Part shown: positions 44,311 to 58,000 of the stretch, piece by piece
Numbering within the stretch: position 1 is the first letter of the stretch
Layout of the letters: every line of letters starts with the position of its first letter
From: Sarcocystis neurona
Lineage: Eukaryota > Apicomplexa > Conoidasida > Eucoccidiorida > Sarcocystidae
DNA length: 64,000 nucleotides
Assembly (NCBI GenBank): GCA_000727475.1
Contig: KL647288.1
Location: 3,839,604 to 3,903,603 of the forward strand
Reading direction: 5' to 3'
The notes under the pieces: generated by a model
Told to the model about the DNA's origin: nothing
The model's input: only the letters and a program-made list of their open reading frames with translations
The model's database searches: none
Position numbers and translations under genes: made by a program

Positions 44311-44602
44311 GCGAAGCCACGCTCTAGAATATACAGTCGTGTATGACCGTATGTGTGTATACACGTATCTACCGCAATCCAGCAATGTGCACGGTCGCAA
44401 ACTCCGTCTCTATGCACACGCTTTACCTCTGTTAGGATACTTACAAAATATGTGTTCGACGGAACTCCCACGATGACGACAGCATTCAAAGGATCTGTAG
44501 CGGCACGGTTCGCAGACCTGACAAGAGGAGGGGCACGACGTATCTGAATACGGCTAGTCTTGCTGCTTCTGAGGGTATGCACAGAATCAGGCAGGGCTGC
44601 AG

Positions 44603-44682
44603 GACGTAGATGCACTTAAAAGCCTCTGCTATTTTTCCTTGATTCATCTGCATCTTGTAGCGCCTCGGTGTCTTGCTTAATT
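44603..44682 (+). repeat. Dispersed direct repeat, copy 2
   Basis: About 80 bases starting GACGTAGATGCACTTAAAAG and ending TGTCTTGCTTAATT; the partner of 44230-44310. No target-site duplication or element ends could be defined. Confidence 0.85.
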
Positions 44683-47600
44683 GACACCACACTCATCATA
44701 AACCGACTACAAGTTCCTGCTAGTGATGCTGCATTCACTGACAGCCTATATATTTTCTTTATCATGAGGCCGCGTAGACTGGGTTAATTTACGTATTTTT
44801 CATGAAGGCGCTGCGTCCATGAAGTAGTCCGGTGGCTTCCGTCTGGTGTTACTACATGTACAGCTCTTGTAGAAATCCGGCCTCCGCGCAAACCTGTCGC
44901 CTTCTTGTTAGTGCACCACGCTGATGAATCTGCTTCTTCGTGAGCCGCAGCTGTACCTGAAGAATTCCACCGTATCACGGTAACCTTTACACTATAACTA
45001 CATTTGTGGAAATCTTCTGCACTTTCCTCGTAATTGCTGCGATTTTACCCGGCTACTGTCTGTGCAGGCACCGCGCCATTCCTTCCGTTCACGTTGCTAA
45101 AACCGACCTGCTCACCCAGCTTAGCAGGCGACAAGTGTCCGGTTCGACGTGTGTTACTCTGGCAGATAAATTTATTGTAGATTGTAGCTTGGACATATAA
45201 AAGGCGAACTGGGTTGTACCTCAGCCTACAAGGTGAACTCTAGCACAACCGCGCAGGTCTGCGAAAAACTCTCTGTATTCCTTTACATTAGCCTGCACGT
45301 ACTGCCGGCTTCATTAGTGTTTCCATTCGCATGAGTGTATACGAGTGTGAAGACAAGTGTTCGGGTGTGTTTGACTCTATACATATGTGCGGTTGCGCAC
45401 GTGTGTGCATTTGTACGGGCAGGGACCCCCCCACGTATGCCCGGATTTACGTGCGTTGAAGGAACCCTCTCCAAATGTCAGTAGTGCTACAACGTGCACT
45501 TTGAGCTGCCTCGGTCGTGGTCCCCCGCTGCTGCTGCATCGGCGAAATGCCCGTACTTCTTTATCGCACGTATGACCCGACAGTTACGTCTACCTTCAGG
45601 CTTATCCTTCACCTACATGCCTCATCTCGCTAGTCAGGTGCTCCCCCCGTTTGAACGCTTCTTGTCTCAGGCGCCTCGGGACACTCTTAGGCCGTCATTG
45701 GATTCATTTCTCTTATATGCTGTGAAAGGTGAATCCTTAGAGTGTGTTCCTTCACGCGGCTTGATCCTTGAAGCGTGATGCTTGTCGTAGGGAACTTAGT
45801 ACATTTTGTCGTGTGCTCATATGCTGTCCCTTTACGGTATAATATCAGCTGTGTCTGCTGTTGAGACACGCTACGGCTCACAGTTTTCCCATGTACCTTT
45901 CACACTCTCATGTATCGTGCGCCCTTTTTTGTGCTCCGACCGCTTTTCGCATGTGGTGCAAGGCTTGCTAGGTCACTCCACCACGCGTGTTTGGCGTATA
46001 TTACCACGTCCTCGCATTATTTGTATGCTCTTATTAGAGTATCCAAGTTGACAGTGAAGATGCACTTCTTTTGCCACCTGTTCTGCTGCATTCCCTCGAA
46101 TGGTGATTTGCCGTCTCAAACGTTCTTTGTTCGCCCTTTGTGCGTACTGGTGGAGCCGAAAAGCATTTCCTGCCTCTTTCTGATGCTAATTCCATTACTG
46201 CGACCTCTTCATGTCCTGCTGTACGGTTCTGTGAAGTTAAGGCCTTCGTTTTAGCACTTGTGACGGAAGGAAATCTGTGCCCTATCCTTTAGGCTCTAAT
46301 CGTATCCAACCTCGCTTTTAAAAGATTCTTTATGTATACACTTACATGTTCGCTGCACTGCCCGCTTTGTTTTGACGTAACGCATTCTTTCAAAGACTTG
46401 ATGGTCTTGTTCTCTATGCTCTAGTGATTAGTCCTACGCAGTTTAGCGGGGTCTTTCCGACGCTCACACTCTACGTTTGACGTGCTGCTGTTTGCTCCCT
46501 TCAACGCTTCCTCTTTGATTCTCCACTTACAGTTACAGACGTAGGTACATACGTGTGTGTGCACTCCTCGTCGTTGTAAGAGAATCTTTATAACAATTTT
46601 GCCCTGAGCTCTACGTAATTTTGTCCCTCCACTTTGCTTGTATTTTCTGTGGTGCCTTATGCTGAATGCGCAGCTATGCCTGCGTACTCCAGTGCACTCT
46701 CCGCTTCGCGCTCTTGTTGACATGCGAGTCGACGTAGGGACCAGGACCTGCAGGCTGTGCACACGCGGTCAAGCCCCGTGATTTCCCGGTGTAACCGTGC
46801 GTGAGCAGGATATCCCCGTGTCTTCAGCGTTCCTCTCCCCTGTTCTCTTGTCATTTTCTCTTTAAACCTCACTCCACCTTTGTACGGGACTGTCGTTTGC
46901 TTCATTATCTCGTCTTCACCCCACATGCCGGGTTTTACGTCACGAACTCCGGTGCACTGGTGCTCGCGCGCCGACAATCTTCGACGCCGAACGGGCGGAA
47001 TAGTAGTGCTACTACCTTCACTACTGGTGCACCGCATGCTTACTATCAGTTGGTAGACAAGCACAAACAGACACATTCTCCTCTCTACTTTTAATATGAT
47101 ATATCTTATCCATCATTCGTTTCATAACCGGAATTATCTTACGCGATTGCTGCGCAACTTTGTTCTTCCTCCTCAACGGCTATACAATATGCAACACAAG
47201 CGTTTACCGTGCTCTCTAGGAAGTGTTCCTGCTCATTCTTCTTCCCTCCCCGTTAACCATTTTTGTTTGTCCCCGTTAGACTCTTCTCCGACGTCCATAA
47301 CTACTGCTTTGTTCCGCCCTATGGCCTCTGTGTAGGCACTCCACATTGCGTACTCCGGATTGTGCATGCGCCAGCTGCGTGAGGCGTGCTTCCGCACACA
47401 GTTCCCATAGCTCTCTTCCCTCGACGCACCCTTACCGTCTCCAGTTTTGTTCCGGTCACGTAGCTGTCCCTACAACGTATATCTTTTAACTTTTTTTGCT
47501 CTCTAGTGATGACTACAACGGAATCGTCCTGCCCCGCCGTTATTACAGTAGGTCACATGCTGGTTTTTTTTTTTCAACGGCCGCAGCGCCGCTGTCTCGG

Positions 47601-48242
47601 CTGATATCTTCAGTATTCTCGCCACCCCTTGCTGGTAGCAGGTCTGTTATATCCATGTAGTGTGGTGCACCCGTAATGTCTGTGTATGTACACACGTACA
47701 TGATACAGCACAACCGCTGAGTGAGCTGTTGCTGAAGAGCGATGCCTGGTAATTCCTAGCTACTGCGTCGAAGCCTTCGCTGACTACAACTATCTATTGA
47801 CGGACAACTTGTTGCCGGGTGAGAGTTACTCGTAGCTGAAATCTGCTCCTCCTGCTCGTCCCCAGAGGCGGCGGCTGCTGCGGACTCGAAGCTGCTGCTG
47901 CTCCTGTCGTAAAGCTCCTATGACCAGGGATCGCTGCTGACGGCAGGTGTGGCGCAGTTTCTGTGCGTGTTTTAGCGGCATTCGTGCACTGCTCTCAGCT
48001 TGCTGCTGCCACCGCTGCTCGCGCGCTGCCTGTATAGCCCGCTGTGGCTTGCTGGACGCTTTTCACTGTAGAGCTGCAGAGCGGTGTCGTGCTGAGAGGC
48101 GCACCGTACGCGGTGGAGCCCGTCTCTGCAGATTCGGGCAGGGACGTATGTCGGCAGTGGCGTGCAGGCTGCCGCGCCTGCTAGCAGCACCGTATGTGCT
48201 GCAGCAGCAGTAGCTGCCGCAGTACGCGTTTGCGGGTAGTAA

Positions 48243-48725
48243 GCGCATGTTTCATCGGATGGGCGGGGCCACCCCTTGCTGAAGCAACCGCTGTTGGAGC
48301 TGCTGCGGCTGCGCCTTCACGGCCTGCGTCGCCTGAAGGAGCGCACGATTGCAACCTCACTTCCTCTCGCCGCTGCTGCGGCGGCCGCCGCGGCGGATGC
48401 AGCGCGCAGAGCAGCAGCAGCACCTTCTCCAGCGTCGGCTTTAGCAGCAGCAGTTCACGCAACCAGCAGCACACCCGCTGCGACACTGTCAGAGACAACA
48501 TCTGATGCACCCCCTGACGACACGACTCCGTTGAGCGGCTGCAGCCACGACACTGCCTCCGCACAGCAGCAGCGACCCTGCAGTTGTAACGACAGCAGCG
48601 TCCGTCTCTCCTACATCGAGGACTGTAGAGGCACTAGTCTGAGCAGTGTGAAGACGTCACAAGAGCGGCAACAAAAAGCAGCGGCCCCAGTCGCTGTCCA
48701 ACTCCAGCAGCAGAACCAACTGTAA
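48243..48725 (+). other. Weak coding candidate upstream of the giant gene
   Basis: A frame without ATG reads LLKQPLLELLRLRLHGLRRL, then a poly-Ala run and a Ser/Thr/Ala/Gln-rich tail to TAA at 48723. A second plus-strand frame over 48194-48505 is equally open. The leucine-rich helix looks real, but no acceptor or donor joins it in phase to the frame at 49070. From 48726 to 49069 nothing else is seen. Confidence 0.25.
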
Positions 48726-49069
48726 CATCTGGCAGTCTGCTACTTTGTTAGTGCCATTGCACCACGAGCAACACTAACAGAGACCCGTCATTAGCTGTAT
48801 TACGAGCGTTCTGCGTTAGCAGCAGCAGCACGAATTCCCTACAGCAGCAGTCGCAGCGTGATACAACGCTGACAACACCTGGCGTCAGTGTGCCCCGCAC
48901 GGGAAGCAGCAGGACGTCGTCCTGCCGTTCTCAGCACGGGCTGCGCTTCCCACCAGCAATACTTGACTCGTGGTGATTGTGTCCATTCCGCCTCCACGCA
49001 GCACATGGAGGTCGAGTTACCTGTTGTTTTTTGTTCGTGAACGCGCTGTCTTTTGTATGCGTGGACACC

Positions 49070-52000
49070 ATGGCGGACATGTCGCCAGCGTCAGATTTCT
49101 CTCCTGCTGACGCTTCTGCTGCAAGACCTGCCGCTCCTGGAGCGCGCACTGCTACAGCTAATACTTGTGCTTCTCCTCGTGCAAGTGGGGGGGACCCTTC
49201 TTTTCCTCCTAACATGCCTCCTGCTGCTGCTGCTGCTGATAAATCGCCTGCTGCTACTTCTACCGCTACAGAGGGATCTCCCGCTGCGGAGTCTCCTGCG
49301 GCCGTGTCTCGCGCTGCTATGCCTGCTGTTCCTGAATCCCCTCCTGCCACGCCGGCTGCTGCTGCAGGATCCTCTGGTACTATGCCTGCTGCAGCTGCTG
49401 AATCTCCTGCTGCTTCACCTGCTGCTGCCGGGGACCCTTTTGCTGGTAGACCTGCTCCTAGTGTGGGAGTTCCAGCTGTGACACTTGCTGCTGCTAAAAG
49501 GTCATCCGCTGCTACGGTTGTTGGGGCTAGAGAGTCTCTTGCTGCTAAAACTGTTGCGCCTGCTGGAACGAGAGGTAAGCATCCAGTTTCACCGTCTTTT
49601 TCACGTGCTGCCGCACCCTCTGCTGCAGCAGGTGGCTTTTCAGGTGTTACTTCCTCTGCAGATGGCGCTCCCGCTGCTGCAGTAGCTGCAGGTGTATCTG
49701 CAGCGCGGGGAGCAGCTGCAGCAGGAGCAATTGGTAGACCCCCGCAAGGAGGAGAAGCAGTCTCCGCGTCACCCGCAGCGGGAAGGACACAAGCAGGAAC
49801 AGGAACACGACCAGCAGCAGCAACAGCAGCAGCACCGCCAGTAACAGGACGGCAAGGAGAGGGCAGTGGAGGAAGAGCAGCAGTAGAAGGACGCAGAGGA
49901 GGAGAGAGAGGCGGGGTCGAGGGAGTAGCAGGCGGTATGGGTTTAGGCGCAGCAACAGAAGGGAGACGTCCGCGACAACGGGGAGGAGGGGTCGGAGGAG
50001 GCACAGCTTTTCCATTTTTTGAAGATGCTGCTGCAGTGGTGACGACGGCTCCACGACTGCCTGCCATTGCAGGAATTATATGTTTGGTCAACACGTTCTT
50101 TTGCTTGACACTACTGTGTCTGTATATGCTGCTAGAGGACTACGGGGAGAGCAGCGTTGATTGGCAGGAGGTAACTGCTGGAAGCACAGCAGCACACACC
50201 GCAGCAGAGGCGCTGCTACAGGGGGCCGCAACTGCTTTTGAAGGAGACACCCCTCCCAAGCTTGTGCCCTCGGTATTATTCGTGTCGAATCCTTTCTCCT
50301 CACATGAAGTAGTCCCTTCCCTATACTATTGCCCACCCGCTGCTGCCGCTGGGCTGCCCACCCCTGGTCGACGGCTTACTGCCGGGCAATCTGATGCCTC
50401 TGTTGCTGCCGCAACCAAGCAACTTCCACGCGCTGCAGAGTTGCACGAAGCCGCGACCCGAGAAAAGCCAGGAGCGACAGCAAGAGCAGCAGCCGCTGCC
50501 TCTGGCAAACGTGGCTACCCTCACGGGCCCCTACCCGCGAGCAACACCACGGGGCGCAGCAAGAACAGCCTGTTTCCCAGCGACAACAGTAGACGAGCAG
50601 GAGAGCTCCAGGACGGGAGGTCCAGGAGCTCTCTTCCTGCTGCAGGAGAAAAAGAAAATGATACAGACGCGGACGGAGAAGGCGCACTGCCGCGCAGCAG
50701 TCGGGCTGCGGGTGCTACCGGTGGTGGGGTGGAGGGGCAGGGGAATAGGGGAGATGGAGCAGTAGAACGAGGAAAAGGCGCGTGGAAGACTTCACAGCAG
50801 TCGTCTTCCGGCGGTGAACGGTCCCTGGCACGGAGCAGTAGCCGCAGTAGCAGCAACGCTAGTAGGCAAGGAAGGCGCAGCACGGCTGCAGCAGATAGTG
50901 AAAGGAAAAAAACTGCAGCAACAGAAGAGCAGGAACACAAGAGCGCTGGGTGGATACGGTGGTGGCCTTCGTTCTCCCTCGCATGGCTATTTCAGCGTGC
51001 CGAGGAGCTGCCGCTGTCGCATGCGGTTCTGCGCCGCGTGGACAGCTTAAGGTTGCACGCGCTGCGTCTCCAGCAGCAGCTTCGTCGGGGAGGGCAAGAC
51101 CGGCAGGGTGAGGACGCCGCCGTAGTGGAGGACGACGATGCAGACGTGGAGGAGCAGCAGCAGCGGGAGGAAGAATACGCAACACAGAAAACGCTGTTGC
51201 GCCACCTAAAGGAGCGCCAGCGTTTGCTCAGAGAAGAGGACGTCGCACGATTTCTCGACTTTACTTTGTCCCACATCGTCCTCAGTAGCCTGCTCAGCAG
51301 CTACGGCAAAATTGTCGGCAGCGGCTACAGTCGCCACCTTGACCCGAGCGACGACCGCGCCTGGAGCGATGTCCTTTACGGGAGCAGCGCTGGCGACGAG
51401 TCCAGCAGCAGTCACGGCAGCAGCAGCGACAGCAGGAGTAGCGACAGCAGCAGCGCTGTTGTTCGACGAGAGTCGCGTAGTAATGAGGCAACGACGAGAG
51501 GGGCGCAGCACCAGCCAGCGGCGAGAGCTACCAGAGAAGCTGTTGTGGGGGCAGCGCTCCTGCAAGAGCTGGCCAGGTACCTCTACATTGCAAATCCCGC
51601 GGTATTCGCTCCCCCTTGTGCACGGCGGGGACCTCATGGCTCGGTGCAGCTGCTGCGGTGTAGCAGCAGCAGCGACTCCGCGGTCGCCAGCACCACGTCG
51701 CCACATTCTACGAAGGGCAGCAGGGGATGCAGTACTGCAGCTGTCTCCAACAGCAGCGGCAGCGTCCTCACCAACACCCCAACCTCTGCGAGCTGCAGCG
51801 TGAGCGGCGCTGCGCTCGAGAACGCGTCAGTGCCGGTGCTGCTGCGCGTTCCGAAAAGAGGAGGAGGAGCTGCCACAGGAGCAGGAACAGAGGGAGGGGA
51901 AGATGAGGGAAGGGAGGGGAGACAGCTGCAGAGTAGCGGCAGCGTATATGCCGAGTATTTGCTCGACAAACGACGTTGGCAGCAGTGCGTCGATGTGCCT

Positions 52001-55000
52001 TCCTTGTTGGGTGATTCTTCGCTTGTGAGGCGGCTGTTGGTGCGCTCTGCTGCTGCCGCTGCGCTGCCGTCTGCTGTACCGGCGAACTGGGATCATGTGC
52101 TGCAGTTGCTGCCGCTGTATGATTTGCGGGAGATGCCTCTCACCCCTCCTCCCCACAGGCTGCAGCAGATCCTGTCGCTCCCCGCGCCTCCAGCGCTATC
52201 CCATACGCAGCCGCTGCACACGCAGCAGGAACGACTGCAGCAGGCCGGGGGGGGGGGGCTCGCAGCAGCGAGAGGGGCAGAGCGCAGAAGAAGAGAAAGA
52301 AGAAGCAGAAGAAGGACAGGAAGTGGAGGGAGAACACAATGTCAACACAAGGCAGGTGCTGTCCAGCGAGGAGGACGTTGTGGTGGAAACGGTAATAGAC
52401 TCCCGAGCCAATTACTTGTATGTTTTCGTACTTTATCGCCGCGACCCTGTGTACGTGCATCACACAGGAGAGGCAGCAGCAGCGGAGCCGGAGCCGTCAG
52501 CCGTGTGGGTCCAGCACACCGTCCCTGGTGCTGCTGCTGCTCGTGCTGCAGCTGATACTCCGCCGGCTGCTTCTCGAGAGAGGGCGCCGCCAGGGGAGTC
52601 GGGTGCTGCAGACAGGCTTTCGGCGAAAGCATCAGCGTCACAGAGAGAAGCAGGAGGAGGCGGGGAAGAAGCAGCACGAAGAAGGGCAGCAGTTGAAGCG
52701 GGAAGAGCAGAAAGAGTAACTGCAGCAGCAAAAGAAGAGGTTGTCAGATACAGGACGCGTCTAGTTGTATATAGGCGGTCGCTAGTAGATCTTGTGCAGG
52801 CGGCTTTGGTGGCAAAGCCGTCGCGCACGACTTTGCTGCAGCTGGTAGAGAATCTGGTGAGCCACGCTACGCAGAAGGATCTACCGCGGCAGCAGCAAGA
52901 GCGCGGCAGCAGCAGCAGCATGTGGCAGCAGCTGTATTACGGAGGGGATTCAGTATTACTCTCTGGCGCCCCGGGGTGGTTATTTGGGTCCGGAGGACGT
53001 GATAGGCCGGGGGGGCATCAGCAGCAGCACCTGCCTTCAGCCGCCCGTCGCGGCAAGCGTGCAACAGCAACAGCGGCAGAGGTGAAGAACGCAGCAGCTG
53101 TTGCAGCCCTTCTAGAGGCAATGCGTATTGGCGGTGAGCCCGCCCTGGACAGCCTCAGAGGAGCGTCGCTCGCACCGGTGCTTCGTGAGCTGCTCCAACA
53201 GCAGCAGCGTGAGGCGGAGCAGCAAGTTCCGCAGCAGCAGCAGGACTTTCATCAGGAGCAAGAGACGAAGCAGCAGCGACAGCGGGAGCCTGAAGCGCAC
53301 ACGACGTTGCATGAAGAAGGGCACTACAGAGAGAGACTGGCGGCGACGGTGGGGCGGGACTGGGCGAGACGGTGGCGCATCGTGGGACGGCGATCTGCTG
53401 CTGCGTCTGCGGTCCGACTTCGCATTGGACGGTACATGGCACCGGGCAGTTTTTTTGTCTTGGCTGCGCCAGTCCCGCTCCCAGCAGCTAGTGCTGCCGC
53501 AAGTCGTGTTGCTGGGGGAACGACGCAGACCACCAGCGGAACCGCTTCTGCCGAGCAGCAGCAGGAGCAATTTTATCCTGTGCCGCGCGAGGAGCAGCAG
53601 ATTCTGGGGCAGGGGCAGCAGGAGGTACGGACCGACACGAGAAGAAGGACTGTAGGAGATGATGCAGAGGGGGGCAGGACGACAGAGACTGCAAGCAAGC
53701 TGTCAACACCAGAGAATCAAGCAGAAGAAAAGTGGGATTCTACGCCTGCGTCCTCTCTTTATTACGTGGACACGGCGTCTGCTGCTTTCCCGGCGGCCTA
53801 CGATGTCCGAGTGTTGCCCCTGCTGAATCGGAAGCAGCAGCAGGGCATGCCGAGTCTGTGGGAAGCGCGTGCTGCTGTGCGTCTTAGTGCGCTGCATGCG
53901 CTTGACGGCATGGACCGCATGGCTATTGCCACTGCTCTTGCTGCTGGCGGAGGCTCCACGGACGCGCCACAGCAGCAGCAACAGCAGCAAGACGAGAGCA
54001 CCGGGAAAAAGAAGCAACGCCGCGAGAAAGCGGGGGTCACAGATGTGGCACCAGCGAGCCTGCTGTACTCGCCAGCAGCGCAGCTGCCGGCTCAGCCGTT
54101 CGCGGTGCCGTTCCGCTTCGCCAGAGAAGCTTTTGGACTGACTGTGCGGCAGCACTCTTGTCGCATCCACACGCCTCACACCAGCAGCACTCCTGCTGCA
54201 GCAGGTGCTCCTGCCGCTGCGGCAGATGCTTTTGTTGCTGCTGCAGAAGGATGGCCGCCGACAGAGAGCCGCTTGGGGAAGCACCACCACCAGCAGCGTT
54301 GCGGAATTGCAGGTGGTGGTCCCGCGGCAGCGTGTGAAGCCGACGCAGAAGTTGTAGACTTTCAACAACCAATCCCTTTCGAGCAACACGAGCGACAACC
54401 ATGTGCAGAGGGGCTGGTGTCTGCTCCGGGCGGTTGCATAGGTGGTGGTTCTTCTTCTTCATCTACTGCGGCTACAGGAGCTTCGCCGGATGCTCGGGCG
54501 CCGGGGTCACTGGCTGACACTGGTGCTGCTTCTGCAGCAGGGGAGAGATACGCTGCTGAGAAGGAAAGAGAAGGAACAGGAAGAAGAGCTGCTGCTAATG
54601 ACGGTGGAGTATCAGTACAACCTAGAGAAGCTGAGACAGATTTGGCGGGGAGTGGCAGGTCAGGTGCAGCGTCGTGGCTGCGTCCGCAGCTGTATCTACC
54701 TGACTCGCTGTACTTGGTGCTGGAATATCGAAGAGAAGCACGTGACGCGTATAACGCGCTAGTAGAAAGACGCGGCTCGCTGCTGACAGCAGCCGTGCGA
54801 CTGCCTATTGCTGTTGCGTCCGCAGGGGGGCAGCTGCTGCTTTCGTATGCGGAGTTTCTGTATTTGCTGCTGGGAGAGACAGGCCGCTGCTCCTCCTCGC
54901 TCTTCTTCATCTTGAAGGCATGCATACGCAGCCCGTACGCATGCTACAAACGCATGCGGCAGGAACGCCAGCCGCTGCCCAAGCACCCCTGGATAGACTT

Positions 55001-58000
55001 GCGCCCGCTGTATCGCCGCTTGCATGGGTATTACTCGAAGGGAAAGGAGCAAGAGCAGCACTCGCGTGCCGCATCGCAACACGAGACGACGAAGACGAGC
55101 CGGCAGGGACAGCACCAGTCTAGTGAGCTTTTTCAGCAGCAGTTGCATGTAGAACCGCAAGGAAGGCAGGACGAGACGGCGGAGGAAGCAACGCCCCTGA
55201 CGCCGTGGGCGTTGCTGCAGCTGGCCGTCTCGCTGTCGATGGATGCTGCTTTGGTGTTGTGGGACCAGCAGCAGCTGTTCGTAGGAAAAACTTTTGGAAT
55301 TCTGTTAGGTACCGAGAAGGATATGGAAGAGAAACTTTTTTACTTCCCGCCGTCTACGTTTACTCTCGATGGGACCAGCAGCCACAACACAAGAGGCAGC
55401 GACAGCAGCTGGCGAGGGGCTGCAGACGGCGAGGAGCAGGCGGAAGAAGCGGCGCACTACAGCAGCAGCAGCCTTCCCACCAGCAGTGGAGCGAGCCAGC
55501 GGGCCATAGCAGGTGGGGAGCTTCGCGGTTTGAAAGTGAACTACGCACGAGCGCTGGTCATGAGCCAGCGGACATTCGAACGAGCTGCGGCAGCGGCAGC
55601 AGCCGCTGCGGCAGGGTATAGAGTGGCAGCGGCGGAGGCGGAGGGGGAGGAAGACGACCAGGAATTTGTTCGAAAGAAGAAAGTCGCACCACCTCAGAGG
55701 ACCGTACGAGGAGACGGAGAAGCAACGCGGCGAGCCGTCGAGGCAGGCGTGTGGGAGTTCCACCTCGAGCTGTTTGAACAGGAAAGGCAGCAGCGTGAAG
55801 AACAGGAAGCACGTACGGCAGAGGCGCGAGTGCTGCCGTGGACTCGCGTGCGCAGTGCAGGAAACACCAATTCCTCTGCTGCTACTGCAGCAGCAGCCGA
55901 AGAGCAGCAAGCCGAGCAGACGGAAGAAGAGGAATATAGTGAGGAAGGAGAAGGTGACGACTGGGTAGCGGCCACCGACGACGAGACGCGCGCACAGCTC
56001 GCAGCGGCTGCAGCAGCAGAAGGTCAAACGCCAACGGACGCGACTGCCGACGTCGGGTCGGCGGCTGGAGGACGCAGAGGAAGACAGCATTCTGCGGGAC
56101 GGCACGTTCTCGGAGTCGACGGAGAAGCCTCTGCAGCACAGCAGCTACGGAGAAAGCAGCAGGCGCATGTACACAGCCGCCGAAGAAGGACTGCTGCTTC
56201 GAGGAGCAAAGGAGGTGTTGCAGCAGCAGCGGCAGCTCGAGGGGCGCATGCAGCGTCTCCCCCCTTCGAGAATGCTTGGGAAGAGCTGCTGGCACTGTTG
56301 CACGGGGGGCTGCAACGGCTGTGCAGCAGCACAGCAGCCGCACCTGCGGTGTATTTGTCTCAGAAGCTGCAGCAGCTGTTACTTCTTGGAGAGGGAAGAA
56401 GTGAAGAAGACGACAACAGAAGCGCAACGTCTGACGGTGCTGGAGAGCAGGAAAAGCAGCACGGAAGCGAAGACTTAGACACCAGCGGCAGCAGCAGTTC
56501 TGTAAGGGAGAGGAGCAGCAGCGATCGTCAAGGACGTGCTGGGATTGATCCGCATCTACGTGCAGCAGACGAAGTGCCCGCAGCACGCCAGTGGGAGCAA
56601 CAGGAGCAGCATAAGCAGCAAGGGGAAAATAAGGGGGGAGACCCTACGATTGGCGTCGCGGATACAACAGAAAAGGAGTCCATGGCACCACACACAGTAG
56701 CGACAGCCGCAAGAGAAACAGAAGCAGTAGGAGGAACAGGAGCGGCAGCAGGAGGAACAGGAGCGGCAGCAGGAGAAACAGGAGCGGCAGCAGGAGAAAC
56801 AGGAGCGGCAGCAGGAGAAACAGGAACGGCAGCAGGAGAAACAGGAGCGGCAGCAGGAAAAACAGGACCGACAGCAGGAGAAACAGGAGCTGCAGCAGGA
56901 GTGCCTGCACTGTTATGGGCGTTGACGGAAGGCGTGTCTCCGGCGGCACTGGGTGCGGCTTTGCGAGGCTTCCAGCTGGTGCGGTCGTACGCCATAGAGG
57001 GAGACCAGGCGTGGCTGGCGGTGGATCGGTCTTCTCTCTCTGCTGCTGTTGTGTACTCGCAGCGAAAAAACTTGGATACGCGGTGGCGCGTTACGTTGTT
57101 CCCTCGTGTCGACCGTACCGCCGACCGCGTTCTCGCCCAAAGGCGCCAGCATCTCTACCGGCAAATTCTACAACAGCAGCTGCGCGAAGGGGAGCCGCAT
57201 CAACAGCAGCAATTCCGAGACCACCAGGAGCAAGAGAAGCGTGGAAATCTGGGTGAAAACAGGAGAGACGCTGGCGTTCCTGCTACACAGTCAAGTGTAC
57301 GTACACCACACTCAGGTGTACAGACACGGCAGTTCTCCACCAGTGACCATACACTGCAGGCGGATGCACCTGCGCTGGACCCACGTGTACGTACACCGCA
57401 CGGCGTGCAGGGTGTCCAGGCTTGGCAAACATTTTCAGGTGTACGTACGCCCCAGCTTCTGGAAGGCATTGATACACTTCCGTGGCTGTCAGGGGGAGGG
57501 ATGTCGCAGGAGCTGACAGCGCCAATCAGCACGGCACTGACGCTAACAGTTGGTGCCCCGCCCGTCATCGAAGATGAGGCAGAAGAAGATGATGAAACGA
57601 AAGTTTTTGCAGGTTCTGCGGCGGCTGAGTCGAAGAAGCAGAAGCAGCAGCCGACGGAACACGCCTACTCTCCAGGAGCAGCAGCAGCAGCGCCGGAGGA
57701 AAATTACTCCGGCGACTTACACCGTGGCGCTCGCAGGAACGGCAGCAAGAACACCAGCGCGACCAGCAATTCATCTCACGACGGAACACCTGCTGCGGCC
57801 GGTACGGAAGAAGACTCGGAGCAGCAGGAGGGAAGCACGTCAGCAGCAGCAGAGTACGAGCTGCTGACGCTGAAATTTGAGGGCAGTGCGGCAGTGGAAA
57901 CGGGGGCCCTAAGCAGCGATGGGTTAATCTTCCGGCGAGCTCAAGACGCTCACGTTTTCAGGCAGTCTCTGCCTCTGGCTGCTTTGCTGCGGTACCACCA

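Larger units (their letters stand above)
42722..48242. other. Gene-poor, repeat-poor stretch
   Basis: About 5.5 kb without a supported gene. The plus strand from about 45,000 to 47,500 is pyrimidine-rich, so minus-strand frames look Arg/Lys/Glu-rich and plus-strand frames Leu/Ser/Cys-rich; none has a family motif. A minus-strand segment near 44,455-44,590 (PLNAVVIVGVPSNTYF before GTAAGT) and the same DNA read on the plus strand after CTCTGTTAG are both exon-like and cannot be separated. Confidence 0.5.

Noticed and set aside
48931..50094. 387-codon minus-strand Ala/Pro-rich frame
   Set aside because: It mirrors GCN-rich DNA of the plus-strand giant frame, which continues into a membrane segment and ordinary blocks, whereas the minus frame has none.
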